Shown here: piece by piece, positions 48,601 through 59,215 of the stretch | Numbering within the stretch: the stretch's first letter is position 1 | Layout: every line of letters begins with the position of its first letter | DNA from: Platynereis dumerilii | Taxonomy: Eukaryota; Annelida; Polychaeta; Phyllodocida; Nereididae | Length of the DNA: 64,000 nt | Direction: 5' to 3' | Assembly (NCBI GenBank): GCA_026936325.1 | Contig: JAPTHN010000007.1 | Location: 18,474,337 to 18,538,336 of the forward strand | Program-made: the position numbers and the translations under genes | The notes under the pieces: model-generated | Database searches by the model: none | Seen by the model: only the letters and a program-made list of their open reading frames with translations | What the model was told of the DNA's origin: nothing

Positions 48601-51600
48601 TTTTTCAGAGCCTAGTGGTCAGAATTTTTAGTTTACCTGGGTGAAGTTAATGATGACAATGATGATCCAAAAATGTACTGCTGTATTTATAACCTCAGTA
48701 TACAGATCAGCAGAGCATTGGGACCTTTGGACATGAAATTGCAGTGATGGCTGATCGTTTGATCTACACAATTCCAACTTAAAAAGGCATTTCTAGAGCG
48801 AAATTTCTTAAAATTTTCTTCTACTGAAATTTCAAGGTTGTCAATTTTGACATATTTAACATGGGTAGCTTATAGGGGAGAGTCCCACGATCGGACCGGT
48901 GCCTCGATCGGAACACTTTAATTATGACATAATTATAAAACTCATGAACAGGTGTCCTATCTTCAGTGATTCCTTTTCAATCACTTTGAAATGGTCATGA
49001 CTGTTTGACTGGAAAAATCATTGATATTTGAAGTTAACATAATAGGAATAAAATGGTAGTGTTTGATCTAATATTGTGATACAGGTCTCACACAATCAGA
49101 ATCCACATACTGCTAGGAAATTCTTCAGAATCTGTTTCAGTGACCTCCCACTAACTGTCTGCCGAAACAAAAAAGAAAACTTCCTCTAGCTATAAAATTC
49201 AGGGCACTGGCTTAAATTTAGCAAATGACAATTATTCCCTCGATTGGACCAGTGGAGTGTCCTCGATCGGACCACCTCATGGATGTATTTTTATTGATGA
49301 GACAGCCTGTCAATATGATAATTTGAGATTTTTATGAAGCATGAATCCCTAAATTTAAGAAATTATGGTCCAGGGTTACGTAAAATTAATTATGTGAATT
49401 TATATCCCATGCTGACATGCCCTCTATTGGCCTTTTCTGGAACAACATCGAAATTTTAAAAACATCAAAATTGAAATGTTATATTTGTCCAAAATTAATA
49501 AAACAATCAGGGATTATTGTTTCTGTTTTAGAAATTGATGAGAATAGCTTGGGCTATTAAAAAAAAAGACTTTCTGAAGTGGTCCGATCGAGGCAACTCA
49601 CTGTTCCAATCGAGGATACCAAGTTCATGATGTGAGAATTTGAGGCATTTCGTAAAAATGATCCTGTGGCCATACAGATCAAGCTTTGTCTAAAAACAGA
49701 AGCACGATATATTTCAACTCAATCTTAAACTTCCTGGCCTGTTTTGAACTTCATATCAATAATACTCTTAATTTGCACACCAAGCCTCTGAAGTTAGGTG
49801 GTCCGATCGAGGGGACTCTCCCCTATATGATAATCCTGAATTGGAGTGGATGGAACAACTTAAATTTCCAAAAGGGCCGCGATGTGCAGACTGCAACAGT
49901 GCCCAATTTCTAAATCCTCACTCAGCTTCGGTATGCCATTTGGTGAACTGGGCCGCGACCGGGAATTGAATCCAGTGTAACTGGGGCAGAAGTCCATATG
50001 CACTGACATTTTATGCTACTCAGTTAGGCTATAGATGTGGAACTGCAATAATTAATCGATATGCATGTTCAGCTAAAATTAAAAGACCTCAGTGGTTGAC
50101 ATAATCAATCTATTTATTTGTTTCAACTGCAGAACTTAAACTTGATAATTTAAAAAGAATAGATTTGTGAAAAAGAAGAAAGTTTATTTGGACCTTGGCA
50201 TATTTCTTGAAGATAGTGGAAATCACTAAACATAATTATTATAAATGGCTTCTCGTTGTTATAATGCAATGATATGTCAAGTATGCTGTAAATATTTATA
50301 TGAAGGTCAATTATGTGATAATAAAACAGCATTAAGATATGTGTTATAGATTCAATCTCTGCAGGGTATCAGCAAAGGCTGTAGAGTTGATGTCGAAATT
50401 TATTGTTATTATTAAACAAAACAAGCTCATGTGGTGTACTATACATACACATAACAAACTGGGAACTATTTTCTCCTTTTTTGTTACATGGTTCAAGGAC
50501 TTGGAATATATCTGGTTTGTTTTGACAATAGTAGGATTATATCTTGCGTTATCTTACATTATAAGACTGCCATGTTTGGTAAAAAGGCTAATCTATCAGG
50601 ATCGAATTGTAGTCATTTGTGATGAGTTAGATTTGTTTCTCATAATTGCTGTCTATTGACTTTGTTTTTCACTCGAGAAAGTATAAAAAAGTGAATAAAA
50701 AGCTCTCAAATGATATTTGTTTTAACTCAAAAGTCCTTTACCTGCATTGTCCGTCCTGGTCAGTAGTTTCCGATATTCCTTTGAAGTGCTGCAAACAATC
50801 CATGGCCCCAAATGCCACACTGTACATGTCACAGTTGACCACACTGTTTATGGTGTCATCTTGGCAGACGATCTGAAATATAAAGAGGAAGTTATGAATT
50901 ACTATTAAAGAAAAGAAGGGCTTGATCAACATAATATCTTCATTAGGGTCACCCTCATATTCATTCTTTTCATCATTCCCGGTGACTCCCCTTTATTTTA
51001 TTTTATTCCATTGACTTATTAATAGTTTCACTTTTGTTATATATATATATATAATTTTCTTTCTTTTTTCTTCATAGATTAAAATTAAGGGCCAACAGTG
51101 GTAGTTCATATGAGCTCTGATGAGTTCTGCTTTATGTTGAATTTTCCTTACTGGTTTAGCAAAATGGAAGTTTGTTGTACATGTTGTATATCTGTGTCAA
51201 TTAATGTTCCACTAAGTTAAATGAAAAAATAAAAAAATTCAATAAGTATATCTAGGGTAGACCAGCATATATTTAACTGAAACAAGACTAAGGTCACATC
51301 TCCAGGGGAAGTGTACTTTTGTTGAACACCCCAACTTCATATTGTTTTGACTTTTCATACTGAGAGTAGTACCAAAGAATCCTTGGTTGTAGTACTAAGG
51401 GTAGTGTGGGGGCAATAGCAGCCCTTAATCTCCTTGGTCAAAAGTGAGTCGTTTCATTTATTCATTTGTGGTGTACATTTGATGGATAGTTTAGCTTTTT
51501 CTTTTCAAGAGACCATTAATTGCTCCTAAATATTATTGACAAGGCTTACAATGCTGTCAAAGAATTTGTTATGTATTGGCCTTCTCTGGGCAAAAGGCAT

Positions 51601-54600
51601 ATAGAGGCATTGGGGGGATAGAAACATATTTGCGTTGTGACAAAGCCATGCACATCATTTTCTGTTTTGCTACTGGCAATCCAGTCAGTTTCACAGATAT
51701 TTTTCAGAGATAAAAAAAGCTGAAAAAAAATAACCCTTTGATTTTCCACATTTAGCACAAAGAAACATTGTCACATCTTGACAAGTCGTACCTTGACAAA
51801 ACAGGCTGCTCTGGCCACTATTTCAAAGATTACCATATTATGACCTGGTTTACTTAGGTGGGTGTGACTTAACTTGGCCAGCCTATCAGCTCACCCCTTT
51901 GTAGACCACAACCAAAATGGAATTCCCCAGTTGTTTGCCAGTTGATAAACCCATGTGCTGTTCAAGATGTAAAGAAACCAGCTGCTGTGGTCTGGAGCTA
52001 ATTGATGTATATAATAGTTATATATCTGCTCCATTTGAAAAGGGTAGTTTGAAGGATTAGTACAGGAATGTTATAGATTGTTAGAGAGTTTGTGTCTCAT
52101 GTAGACTTGGCATTTTTGTAATATATATAGGACTATATGCATTTAATGATATATTAATATTGTTAAAAGTAACATCATCAATAATCCTAATCATTATCAG
52201 TACTTCAAAGACGACACATGGAGATGCTGTAAGTTCCCAGACTGGACACAGTCAAATATTATGACCAGCAAAATTGGAATTCATATGTGTAGAAAAATAT
52301 GGGGAGGAAAAATCTAAAAATACATTTCTTAATATTTTTAATAGGCCGCCTAAACAAATGTCATAATTTAGGGTCACGCTATGTGAAGACAGTCAGTCAC
52401 TGCTATCCAGCCAACCTCAAGAATTCCACACTCCTCCATAGACCTGGCAAAATGAAACCACTTCCCAGAACAGACAGCATTCTTCAGAATGTGTTGTAAA
52501 CACAGTAGCTTTTGAAATTTGCCACATGTGAATCACTCATGGGCAGATACAATCTGATTGGCTCATGGGACTTCAAAACTAGGCTAGGGTGAATATTAGG
52601 GTGTCCCAAAAAAAGTGAAAGTCTGGAATTCATTGGGGCTAACCACTAAATGTGTTCTATAGCCCCCTTCTGACTCTCATGTAAAATTTCAGCTAATTTT
52701 AAGATGTTTTAGATGTTGCTCAAGAGCCCCAAAGATAGATAGAGGTTTAACATTTAATTTTCATCTGAAAATGGCTATTTTTGCCAATTGCTCACAAATT
52801 ATCGGTTTCAGTTCCCCGAAACACATGGATAGTTGAGACAAAGATGTAAAAATTATTCTGCATATTGTGTTACCAATTTTATATTTGTAACTTGCTTGGG
52901 TATTGAGAAAATCTACATATATCATGTATATGGGATATACTTATTTACGTGATTGTCTGTGATTTAAAAAATCTTCTTAGATTGTTTCAATAGTCTGAAA
53001 CAGATTGTAGGACATTGGTTGATGTTTTTTTGTGTATCTGTCACACTATGGAACCAATATGTGATTGTCTCATGTTCAAATTCAAAATTAGACTGCAATT
53101 AATCTTCATTAAGAAAGGTGCTTTGCCTTGGCGTCAATTTTTCATGTAAAATAGTATATATTTGCCAATAACACAAGAACTAAGTGAGGTACAGATATGA
53201 AATTGGTACCACAGTGTGCAAAATAATTTTTACATCTTTGTATCAACTATCCATGTGTTTTGGTGGACTGAAACTGATAATTTGTGAGCAATTAGCTAAA
53301 ATAGCCATTTTCGGATGAAAATTCAATGTTAAACCCCTATCTACCTTTGGGACTCTTGAGCAACATCTAAAACACCTCCAAATGAGCTGAAATTTTTCAT
53401 GGGAGTCAGAGTGGGGCTATAGAACACATTTAGAGGTTAGCCTAAATGAATTTCGGACGTTCACTTTTTTTGGGACACCCTAGTGAATATATTACTGCTT
53501 CTTAGGGCAGAAGCCAGGCCACTGAGTGGGTACAGCCTACAGCCATTATAGCTGCCTGTGTGGCCTGTTTTAGCAGTGCAGCTGCCAGGAGTATGCATTG
53601 TCATGGAATAGAAGGTATACCTTCCTCGAAGTGGGCCTAAATACACCACTCACCGTTGGAATTTGTAGGTGGTCCAATGTGATGTAAGGAGGGGCCCAAT
53701 GCAGGTACTAAACATATATATTTAGTTGGTCATGTACTTTACATATATATATGCAAATAATAGAATGTTCTAAACATTGATATGTGCTGAATCATTGGGA
53801 TTCTCACAAGTATATATTTACACTGCAAACCAGATTTATGGGATATTACGTAATTCCCTATCAGAATCTGATATATCTACACGGATGCAAAAGTAGCAAT
53901 TTATCGAAGGCGATAATCCTTCTGATTTATGATATATATACATTTCTGAGTGAAGCGTTGTAGTCACATGTCAGTTATTAGCAATTTGTCAGTTATCGAA
54001 AACTGAGTATGATTCAACCCCTCCAGCTGAGTTCTCAGTAACCAGTATCTCAGGGAGGAATATGCCTGAAACTGTGGGGTGTGGGCTTGATCTAACAACC
54101 TGTCACATGTAAATGGTTTATGATAAGGCCTAATCTCTCCAAGATGTGTAACCTTCTTATTCACCAACCTTGTAACTTTCTTTTTCTTGTTTCTGAAGAG
54201 TTACAAATACAAAACTCAACCTTGTACAAACTATATTGAAGAATTGTTTCAGAATAGTTACCATTCAATTTCACTGTTGTTTCAACATTTATTCTTCTGC
54301 AAGTTCTTTGCAAAGCAAGAAGAGAAACAGGATGTGTGGTGACAGATATTTATGTGCCTTCACTTCAGAGCTCTCTATCAATGTATCATTTTTAATAAGT
54401 TGAAGAAATTTAGCTGCGTTCTTGAGCTTTTTTGTTGAAAATGCTAATGAACTTGATTCATTTGAGTAAAAATGCTATTTCATTAGGTTCATTGATGTAT
54501 TTGTTAGCTATAGTATATTGTTCAGACTTCAGGATCATATAGAATACCCATATTGCATCTTGACAGCTGCAGAGGAGTATGCCATATTGTGGTTCTGAAC

Positions 54601-56149
54601 ATTTCATCTGCATGGCCAGCATAAACATTACAGCCAAACACTTTGATATAGAATTAGAGTGGACAGTGGCACTGTGAAAATGGCACTTCGTGTGTCATCA
54701 TGCTGATGATTTGTCATGATCAAACCCAATACTTTCAATGTTAATTTGATTGAAGGAGACTTATCTCACTTGTTGGTGACAGCCAAACGAAAGGATTATG
54801 CATCTGATTTTCACTCTAAAATCCGTTATGAGAAGTCAAATGGCTTTCTCTTGATCATAACTAATCAAACAGCCTCTATTTTTCCCGTGTTGAAAGTAGA
54901 GAAGATGACACTTCATTGGCTATCACGAGTCACGAAGTGCCATTTCCACAGTGCCACAGTCCACTCTAATTCTATATCAAAGTGTTTGGCTGTAAACAGT
55001 TATACACTACACTCTAAAAAATGTCGGGACAAAATTGGTTTTTTAGATTCAAAATGGTTTTTTGAAAAACCAAATTTCAATGCAAAACCAACATGGATTT
55101 TTAAAAAATCCATGTTGGTTTTTTGCATTGAAATTTGGTTTTTCAAAAAACCATTTTGAATCTAAAAAACCAATTTTGTTTGAAATGTTTTAGAGTGTAT
55201 AATATACAGTGGTCCTTGCGTTATACAGCCTCTTCTGTACCAGATTGTATCAAGGCTTAACATGGGTTATCCGAAAGTGGTCAAGTCATTTTACTGTAAT
55301 TGTGTCAATGCTGAGCATGAGTTAGATAACTAGTTTTAATCAACTGAACTTATTTTACAAAATGTCAAATCTTTTCACCAGTAACCCGATTAGAAGATAA
55401 GTGATAGGCCTAGGAGTTAACCACTTTGGGATAACCCGTGTTAAGCGTTCATACAATCTGGTACAGAAGTCATGAAGTAGTTTCTTGTGGGGGTGCTGGC
55501 TCTCATCAGAGTGGCAAAACGAACTAAAAAAACCACTTAGTGTGGGAGGATGGTGGTCACTTAAGGCAAGTAGGTCTTACAACAGGGTCTTATGACGAAG
55601 GTACTACTGTACCCCGATACAAAGGGCTAATTTAAAGTCTCAACTGAACGACATCCACCTTGGACAGCACTGATGAGCATCTACCAATAAATTGTTCCAG
55701 AACATGCAGCAGGAATCGAACCTTGGACGTTTGTTCAGCATTAGGCCTAAGCCAAGACTCAAGCAACTTCACAACTTGACCACTCAGTAGATGTGTATAA
55801 TGATCGTTGTTAAATACAATTTTAAACTGATGTTATTTGGTCAGATACAATTTAAAAATCAAGTGGGTGTCACATGGCACATGCAGTAGTTTTTTGTTTT
55901 TGTTTTGCCTAATTGCTAACAAGATAATATGTAAATGGCACTGCCATGAAATTCGCGCAGCACTTCAAAGTTTTAGGACTCACAGTGTTACCATAACTTT
56001 TATTTTTATTTCATATCCGATGTATAAAGGCAGTTATGTAACTGTTTCAAAAAATTAGGAAGACAGATACGTTGAAAGGCAGATAAATGTAGAATAATAG
56101 AGAGATAAAATATATAATAGATACAATGTAGATATATAGATATATAGAT

Positions 56150-56204
<55 letters not shown>

Positions 56205-57470
56205 CAGATAGACAGCTAGACAGATGGACAGATAGATAGAAATATTAAATAGATAAATAGGCCTAATATTGATAGATTGATCAATAATCATCTCAATGGT
56301 AAAAGGCAGACAATACTGAAGGCTGCCAAATTTAAGTCTAGGTTAGATTGTTGACATTACATAATAGCATAATAGTAATAAAAAACAATAACACGATTTG
56401 CATGTAGATTAACTGCTCACTGTTACATAATCATCAGTTTATAATGATTATGTAACTTAAATTTTGTTATGTTTTCTTGTTGTCTGTTTTGAAATTAAAT
56501 GAATCACTTGTTAATAATTTAATTTAGCTTGTGAAGGCTAATGATTTAACTATTCCATACAAATTAAAAGTACAGGGAATACTTCTGCAAAAAATTGAAT
56601 TTTAAGACACTTTTGAAGATGAATATGTTATTTTTTTATATACGAAACTAAATCATTGATAGGACGCTGGGCCCACTTGACCTAATTTCCAACTGTGGAC
56701 TGTTGATGTTGAGACCATCACTGCACAGATTTTTGAGTCCTCTCCTGTGCTCAATTTCGCTTCGCGAAACGGCCTGCAGCCGTTTCGCTGCGCGAATATT
56801 AAGAGGGACTTTGCTACAACTTATCACATTGTACTCAAAGTTGATAGAAAAAGTTACTCAGTAGAAAACAAAAACTCAATAATCTAGGTGGGTAATCAAG
56901 GTTGGACTGCAACAAAGTGGCTGAGTTGTTTACAAATTATTATATTTCTTGCACATTGTACAATTATCGTATTTAAAAGTATTTTTATTTTTATAATAAA
57001 TAAAAATATATTAATCATTTCTGGCCAAAAAACGTATTTTACAAGTGAAAATTGGTTTGCAATGGCCTAATTGGCATTAATATTGTGATTACTTGAGAAT
57101 TGAGAATTAAATAGTTTCACACCTAAAATGCTTATCAGGAGTGTTGCATCAGCATTACAATAATTCTTAATTTCTTAATCAATTGCAATAAAAAGTCTAT
57201 CTGAGAGAAAAATATATAAGTTGATTTTATGTTGTCCATTCTTGATTATAGATTGGAAAGTTATCACTGTAAACCTTCATATGTTATAGTTGGCCTATTG
57301 TTTATTAGCCTCACACTGAAATTATACAATTCAACAAACAACTCGTAATGAGGTGTTAGGTGAGATCTGGATTAGATGTGTTGAAGTATTGAATGAAGGG
57401 AGGTACTTACTTGTTGAAGGAATAATGACAGTGCTGCAGTCAACATGAGGAATTTTGTGGAGCCCTCCAT
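45491..57470 (-). CDS. Three-exon gene for a small secreted cysteine-rich protein (111 aa)
   Basis: The spliced coding sequence joins 57470-57411, 50872-50742 and 45635-45491 on the minus strand. Exon 1 encodes a 20-residue start (MEGSTKFLML...) with a hydrophobic core typical of a signal peptide. Exon 2 continues IVCQDDT and exon 3 ends at a TGA at 45491-45493. All four splice sites are consensus: CAA|GTAAGT, a pyrimidine-rich TTTCAG|ATC, CAG|GTAAAG, and a T-tract followed by GCAG|TGC. Phases are 0 and 2, and the frame stays open across both joins (20 + 43 codons + 1 split + 47 + stop). If cleavage falls near VCQ|DD, the mature chain keeps six cysteines spaced about 11, 16, 8, 7 and 22 residues apart, enough for three disulfides. 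The pattern recalls small six-cysteine secreted proteins of invertebrates (DUF19-like), but I do not recognise the family. Seen: frame and splice sites. Inferred: secretion and disulfides. The introns are 5.1 and 6.5 kb and full of transposons. Confidence 0.85.
46510..48149 (+). mobile_element. CR1-type LINE, 5'-truncated, (TCATTG)n tail, in intron 2
   Basis: The element starts inside the RT (about 46515, HELANALKLLINQS). It ends with a 3' UTR containing GGTGGCCCTCCACCAGCGAC, TTAATAAAG and about five TCATTG repeats at 48116-48148. It is antisense to the secreted-protein gene. It is of the same family as the 8.2-12.0 kb LINE, with clearly similar RT and C-terminus. Confidence 0.8.
46576..47973 (+). 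pseudogene. LINE reverse transcriptase, broken
   Basis: The RT palm is present: NYRPISILPSVSKVFEK, YGFRKLHSTEHAL, YLDLSKAFDTLDHNILLAKL and GVPQGSILGPLLFII. A frame change near 47080 precedes the catalytic IYADDMTL segment. A small deletion follows near 47247 (after DWLKVNKR), then the thumb and C-terminus (241 codons) run to the stop at 47971-47973, ending NCTISNCYICGH. A frame change near 46580 also separates the N-terminal scrap. Confidence 0.78.
48875..49823. mobile_element. Phrase element 4 (949 bp): phrase CCTCGATCGGACC
   Basis: Ends are GGGGAGAGTCCCACGATCGG and the inverse of GGGGAGAGTCCCCTCGATCG, flanked by TA at 48873-48874 and 49824-49825. Phrase pairs occur at the left end, 49238-49274, 49579-49615 (inverted) and the right end. 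It lies in intron 2 of the secreted-protein gene. Confidence 0.8.
50742..50872 (-). CDS. Exon 2 of the secreted cysteine-rich gene
   Basis: This exon is 131 nt, entering in phase 0 and leaving in phase 2. The acceptor is pyrimidine-rich (CTCTTTATATTTCAG) and the donor is CAG|GTAAAG. It encodes four cysteines (in IVC, VNC, MDC and GQC) and an acidic stretch ETTDQDGQ. Without the flanking exons it looks like a short random frame, but its open frame and phases match both neighbours. Confidence 0.85.
52597..53482. mobile_element. hAT-like fold-back element with ~320-bp TIRs, TSD GTGAATAT
   Basis: Ends are TAGGGTGTCCCAAAAAAAGT and its inverse, flanked by the exact duplication GTGAATAT (52589-52596, 53483-53490). 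The inverted arms run about 320 bp each at roughly 90% identity by eye, leaving about 220 bp in the middle. It shares the TAGGGTG start and 8-bp target with the 15691-17752 element. It is in intron 1 of the secreted-protein gene and is non-coding. Confidence 0.82.
54628..54995. mobile_element. Inverted-repeat element, 65-bp arms (TTACAGCCAAACAC)
   Basis: Arms 54628-54692 and 54931-54995 are inverted with only two or three differences, enclosing about 240 bp. ACA flanks both ends (a possible 3-bp target). No coding capacity and no class assigned. Confidence 0.72.
55008..55199. mobile_element. 192-bp near-perfect palindromic element (TACACTCTAAAA ends)
   Basis: Almost the whole element is one hairpin centred near 55108, with ends TACACTCTAAA and TTTAGAGTGTA. 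It would fold into a stem of about 85-90 bp. Elements with ACACTCTAAA ends are common in animal genomes, but I cannot assign a superfamily. Confidence 0.78.
55207..55609. mobile_element. Tc1/mariner-like (pogo/Tigger-type) MITE, TA target
   Basis: Ends are CAGTGGTCCTTGCGTTATAC and the inverse CAGTAGTACCTTCGTCATAA, flanked by TA at 55205-55206 and 55610-55611. Inner inverted blocks CTTCTGTACCAGATTGTAT and GGGTTATCC(G/C)AAAGTGGT lie at 55231-55282 and 55419-55470. The CAGT start with a TA target suits pogo-type elements. Confidence 0.7.
56150..56235 (+). repeat. (GATA)n microsatellite
   Basis: About 18 nearly perfect GATA units followed by degenerate GACA/GATA copies. The complementary frame reads as a Tyr-Leu-Ser-Ile repeat, which is an artefact of the microsatellite. 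Confidence 0.95.
56754..56798. repeat. GC-rich hairpin CGAAACGGC/GCCGTTTCG
   Basis: In AT-rich intron 1, TTCGCTTCGCGAAACGGC and its near inverse GCCGTTTCGCTGCGCGAA pair around a CTGCA loop. The stem is about 18 bp with one or two mismatches, and the CpG density is unlike the surroundings. Function is unknown. Confidence 0.75.
57411..57470 (-). CDS. Exon 1 (signal peptide) of the secreted cysteine-rich gene
   Basis: The ATG is at 57470-57468 and 20 codons follow to the donor GTAAGTA just below 57411 (phase 0). The peptide has a short polar start with one Lys and then the hydrophobic run FLMLTAALSLFL. A possible 3' splice site (TTTACAG) lies about 40 bases upstream of the ATG near 57513, so part of the 5' UTR may be on another exon. 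No TATA box is assigned. Confidence 0.8.
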
Positions 57471-58969
57471 TTTGCTCAGTAAGTTGCTTGGTGAGTTTTG
57501 TGGCAAGTTTCTGTAAACGAAGGTTGGTGTATATTACTACAACTCACATATCCATAAAATAAAGACTATTTAGTAGAAGACCAATAGCTGTTATATCAAT
57601 GTACATTCTAGCAAAGATTCTTTGTATTACTCCGATCAGCTCCAAATTATAACATGTAAATCCAGAGGGCAAAACGTCACAAAGCTCCTCTCTTTTCATG
57701 AAGTAGAAAACACATCTTATCCAAAGCAATTGAAACTTAGAGATTTGTTTCACAGATTCTTAAGAGACCTCAATAATCTCATTTTGGCAATGAAACAAGA
57801 ATACTAAGCATATTTTCAAAGGAATGTGATGCTTATTGACAGATTTCCATAATATAAATATCACTGATTCATGAATCATGGGGTTATTATAAGACCCTGG
57901 TAATGGCCTCCTATAAACATTAAGAATATATCAGAATCACATAATGTGTTACCAGTGGTGATGTTTGGTCAGCCACCCTCGGTATACTGGCCCAGTAAGT
58001 AGCCCTCCAACACTATACCCCCTTGCACCCCCCCCCCCCTCTCTCTCTTGTTTTCCACACCCTCAGAAAGATCTGCAGGCGCCAGTAGCAACACTTGGCA
58101 CTGGTTTCCAGCTTCTGTCCCACTTACACCACTTTGATTCCCGGATTTTGTATTTCTTACTGTTTTCAGAAACTTTTCAAACTTTCATTTTTTGTTTTTT
58201 TCTCCTTGGAGATATTTATCATCCAGACTTTCTTTACAGCTACTGTATGTTAGAATTATCAACTTCCTTTTTACAGTCCCACTTTCAGTTCACTTTCAGT
58301 CAGATCAGCCTTGACTCACGTGTTACAATATCTTTTTAAATTTATAACTTATAAGTGACTTTTTAAAATCTTGTACAATTTTACATACATACATGTACAT
58401 ACCCTACAGATCAGATAGACAGTACTTTTAAGATATCTCCATATCTAATTTATTTTTTGCTATTTTAAGAATTATGCATTTAGTCAGAAATCATAAAGGC
58501 TTTCGATATTATTTTTCATATATTGTTTTATTTATGGTATGTGTGGCAGAAACAAATACAATCTCTTAATCAAATCAATCGAATCAGCTGCATAAAACTT
58601 ATAATTTACTCCCTTTTTGGGTCCTTGGAATTCATTCCAAGACCATTGTCGTTACCTTCATTTCCTGTTAACAGGTAAAGTTAGTGTATTCACTAAAACA
58701 TTTCATAGACAAAATGACAACCCCAATTGACGTGCCCTGGTCGTCAATATGGTTCTCATGCATCCCTGACTGCAATATTGTGCTCCCCAGTGCTTAAATT
58801 GATGTTTATTTAACAGATTTCTTCTGATAGCAGTCAGCACTTCACACAAAAACTGGTTGGACTGTGCTGCCCTCTTGTGCATAGTCACTGCATACCACAG
58901 CTGCCTGCAGATTCATTTCATTAAACAAGAATCCGTGGATTCAAAGCCGAGAATGCTTGGTGTGTCGAG

Positions 58970-59215
58970 AAGCTGATTGGGATGGCTGTGGCAACCAATT
59001 CAATTTCAATACGGAACAAAAACAAGTTACAAGAGAGAGAGCTTTCTCCTAATAGTCCTATGCTGCAGCCAAACTCTGGAACAGCTTGTCAGAAAGTGTC
59101 GGGTCGGCCACAACTTTAATGAGCTTCAAGAAACACTCGAAAACTCACTTGCTCCAGAGCTTCTACAAACCAGAACCGCAAGCAGTTTAAACGCTCATCT
59201 GTTAATGTGAAATAT
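58970..59215 (+). pseudogene. LINE ORF2 C-terminal scrap (AAAKLWNSL motif)
   Basis: The frame VTRERAFS..SYAAAKLWNSL followed by SESV, TTLMSFKKHSKTHLL and a stop near 59190 is the usual C-terminus of CR1/Jockey-group RTs. It has tandem stops just before SYAAA. No RT core is present. It lies upstream of the secreted-protein gene on the opposite strand. Confidence 0.6.

Noticed and set aside
50339-50659. 106-codon plus-strand frame with hydrophobic stretches
   Set aside because: It lies in intron 2 of the minus-strand gene, has AT-driven Leu/Ile content, no family motif and no splice context.
52589-53490. TA target for the 886-bp fold-back element (ends GGGTGTCCC)
   Set aside because: The exact 8-bp duplication GTGAATAT outside TAGGG...CCCTA is a better explanation than a 2-bp TA.
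54716-55159. 147-codon plus-strand frame
   Set aside because: It crosses two unrelated inverted-repeat elements, and its C-terminal part is the palindrome read through, giving a Phe/Lys/Asn repeat.
56055-56291. Minus-strand frame with a Tyr-Leu-Ser-Ile repeat
   Set aside because: It is the (GATA)n microsatellite translated.
57965-58339. 124-codon plus-strand frame
   Set aside because: It starts in a C-rich low-complexity run and is then Phe/Ser-rich; no motif or splice support.
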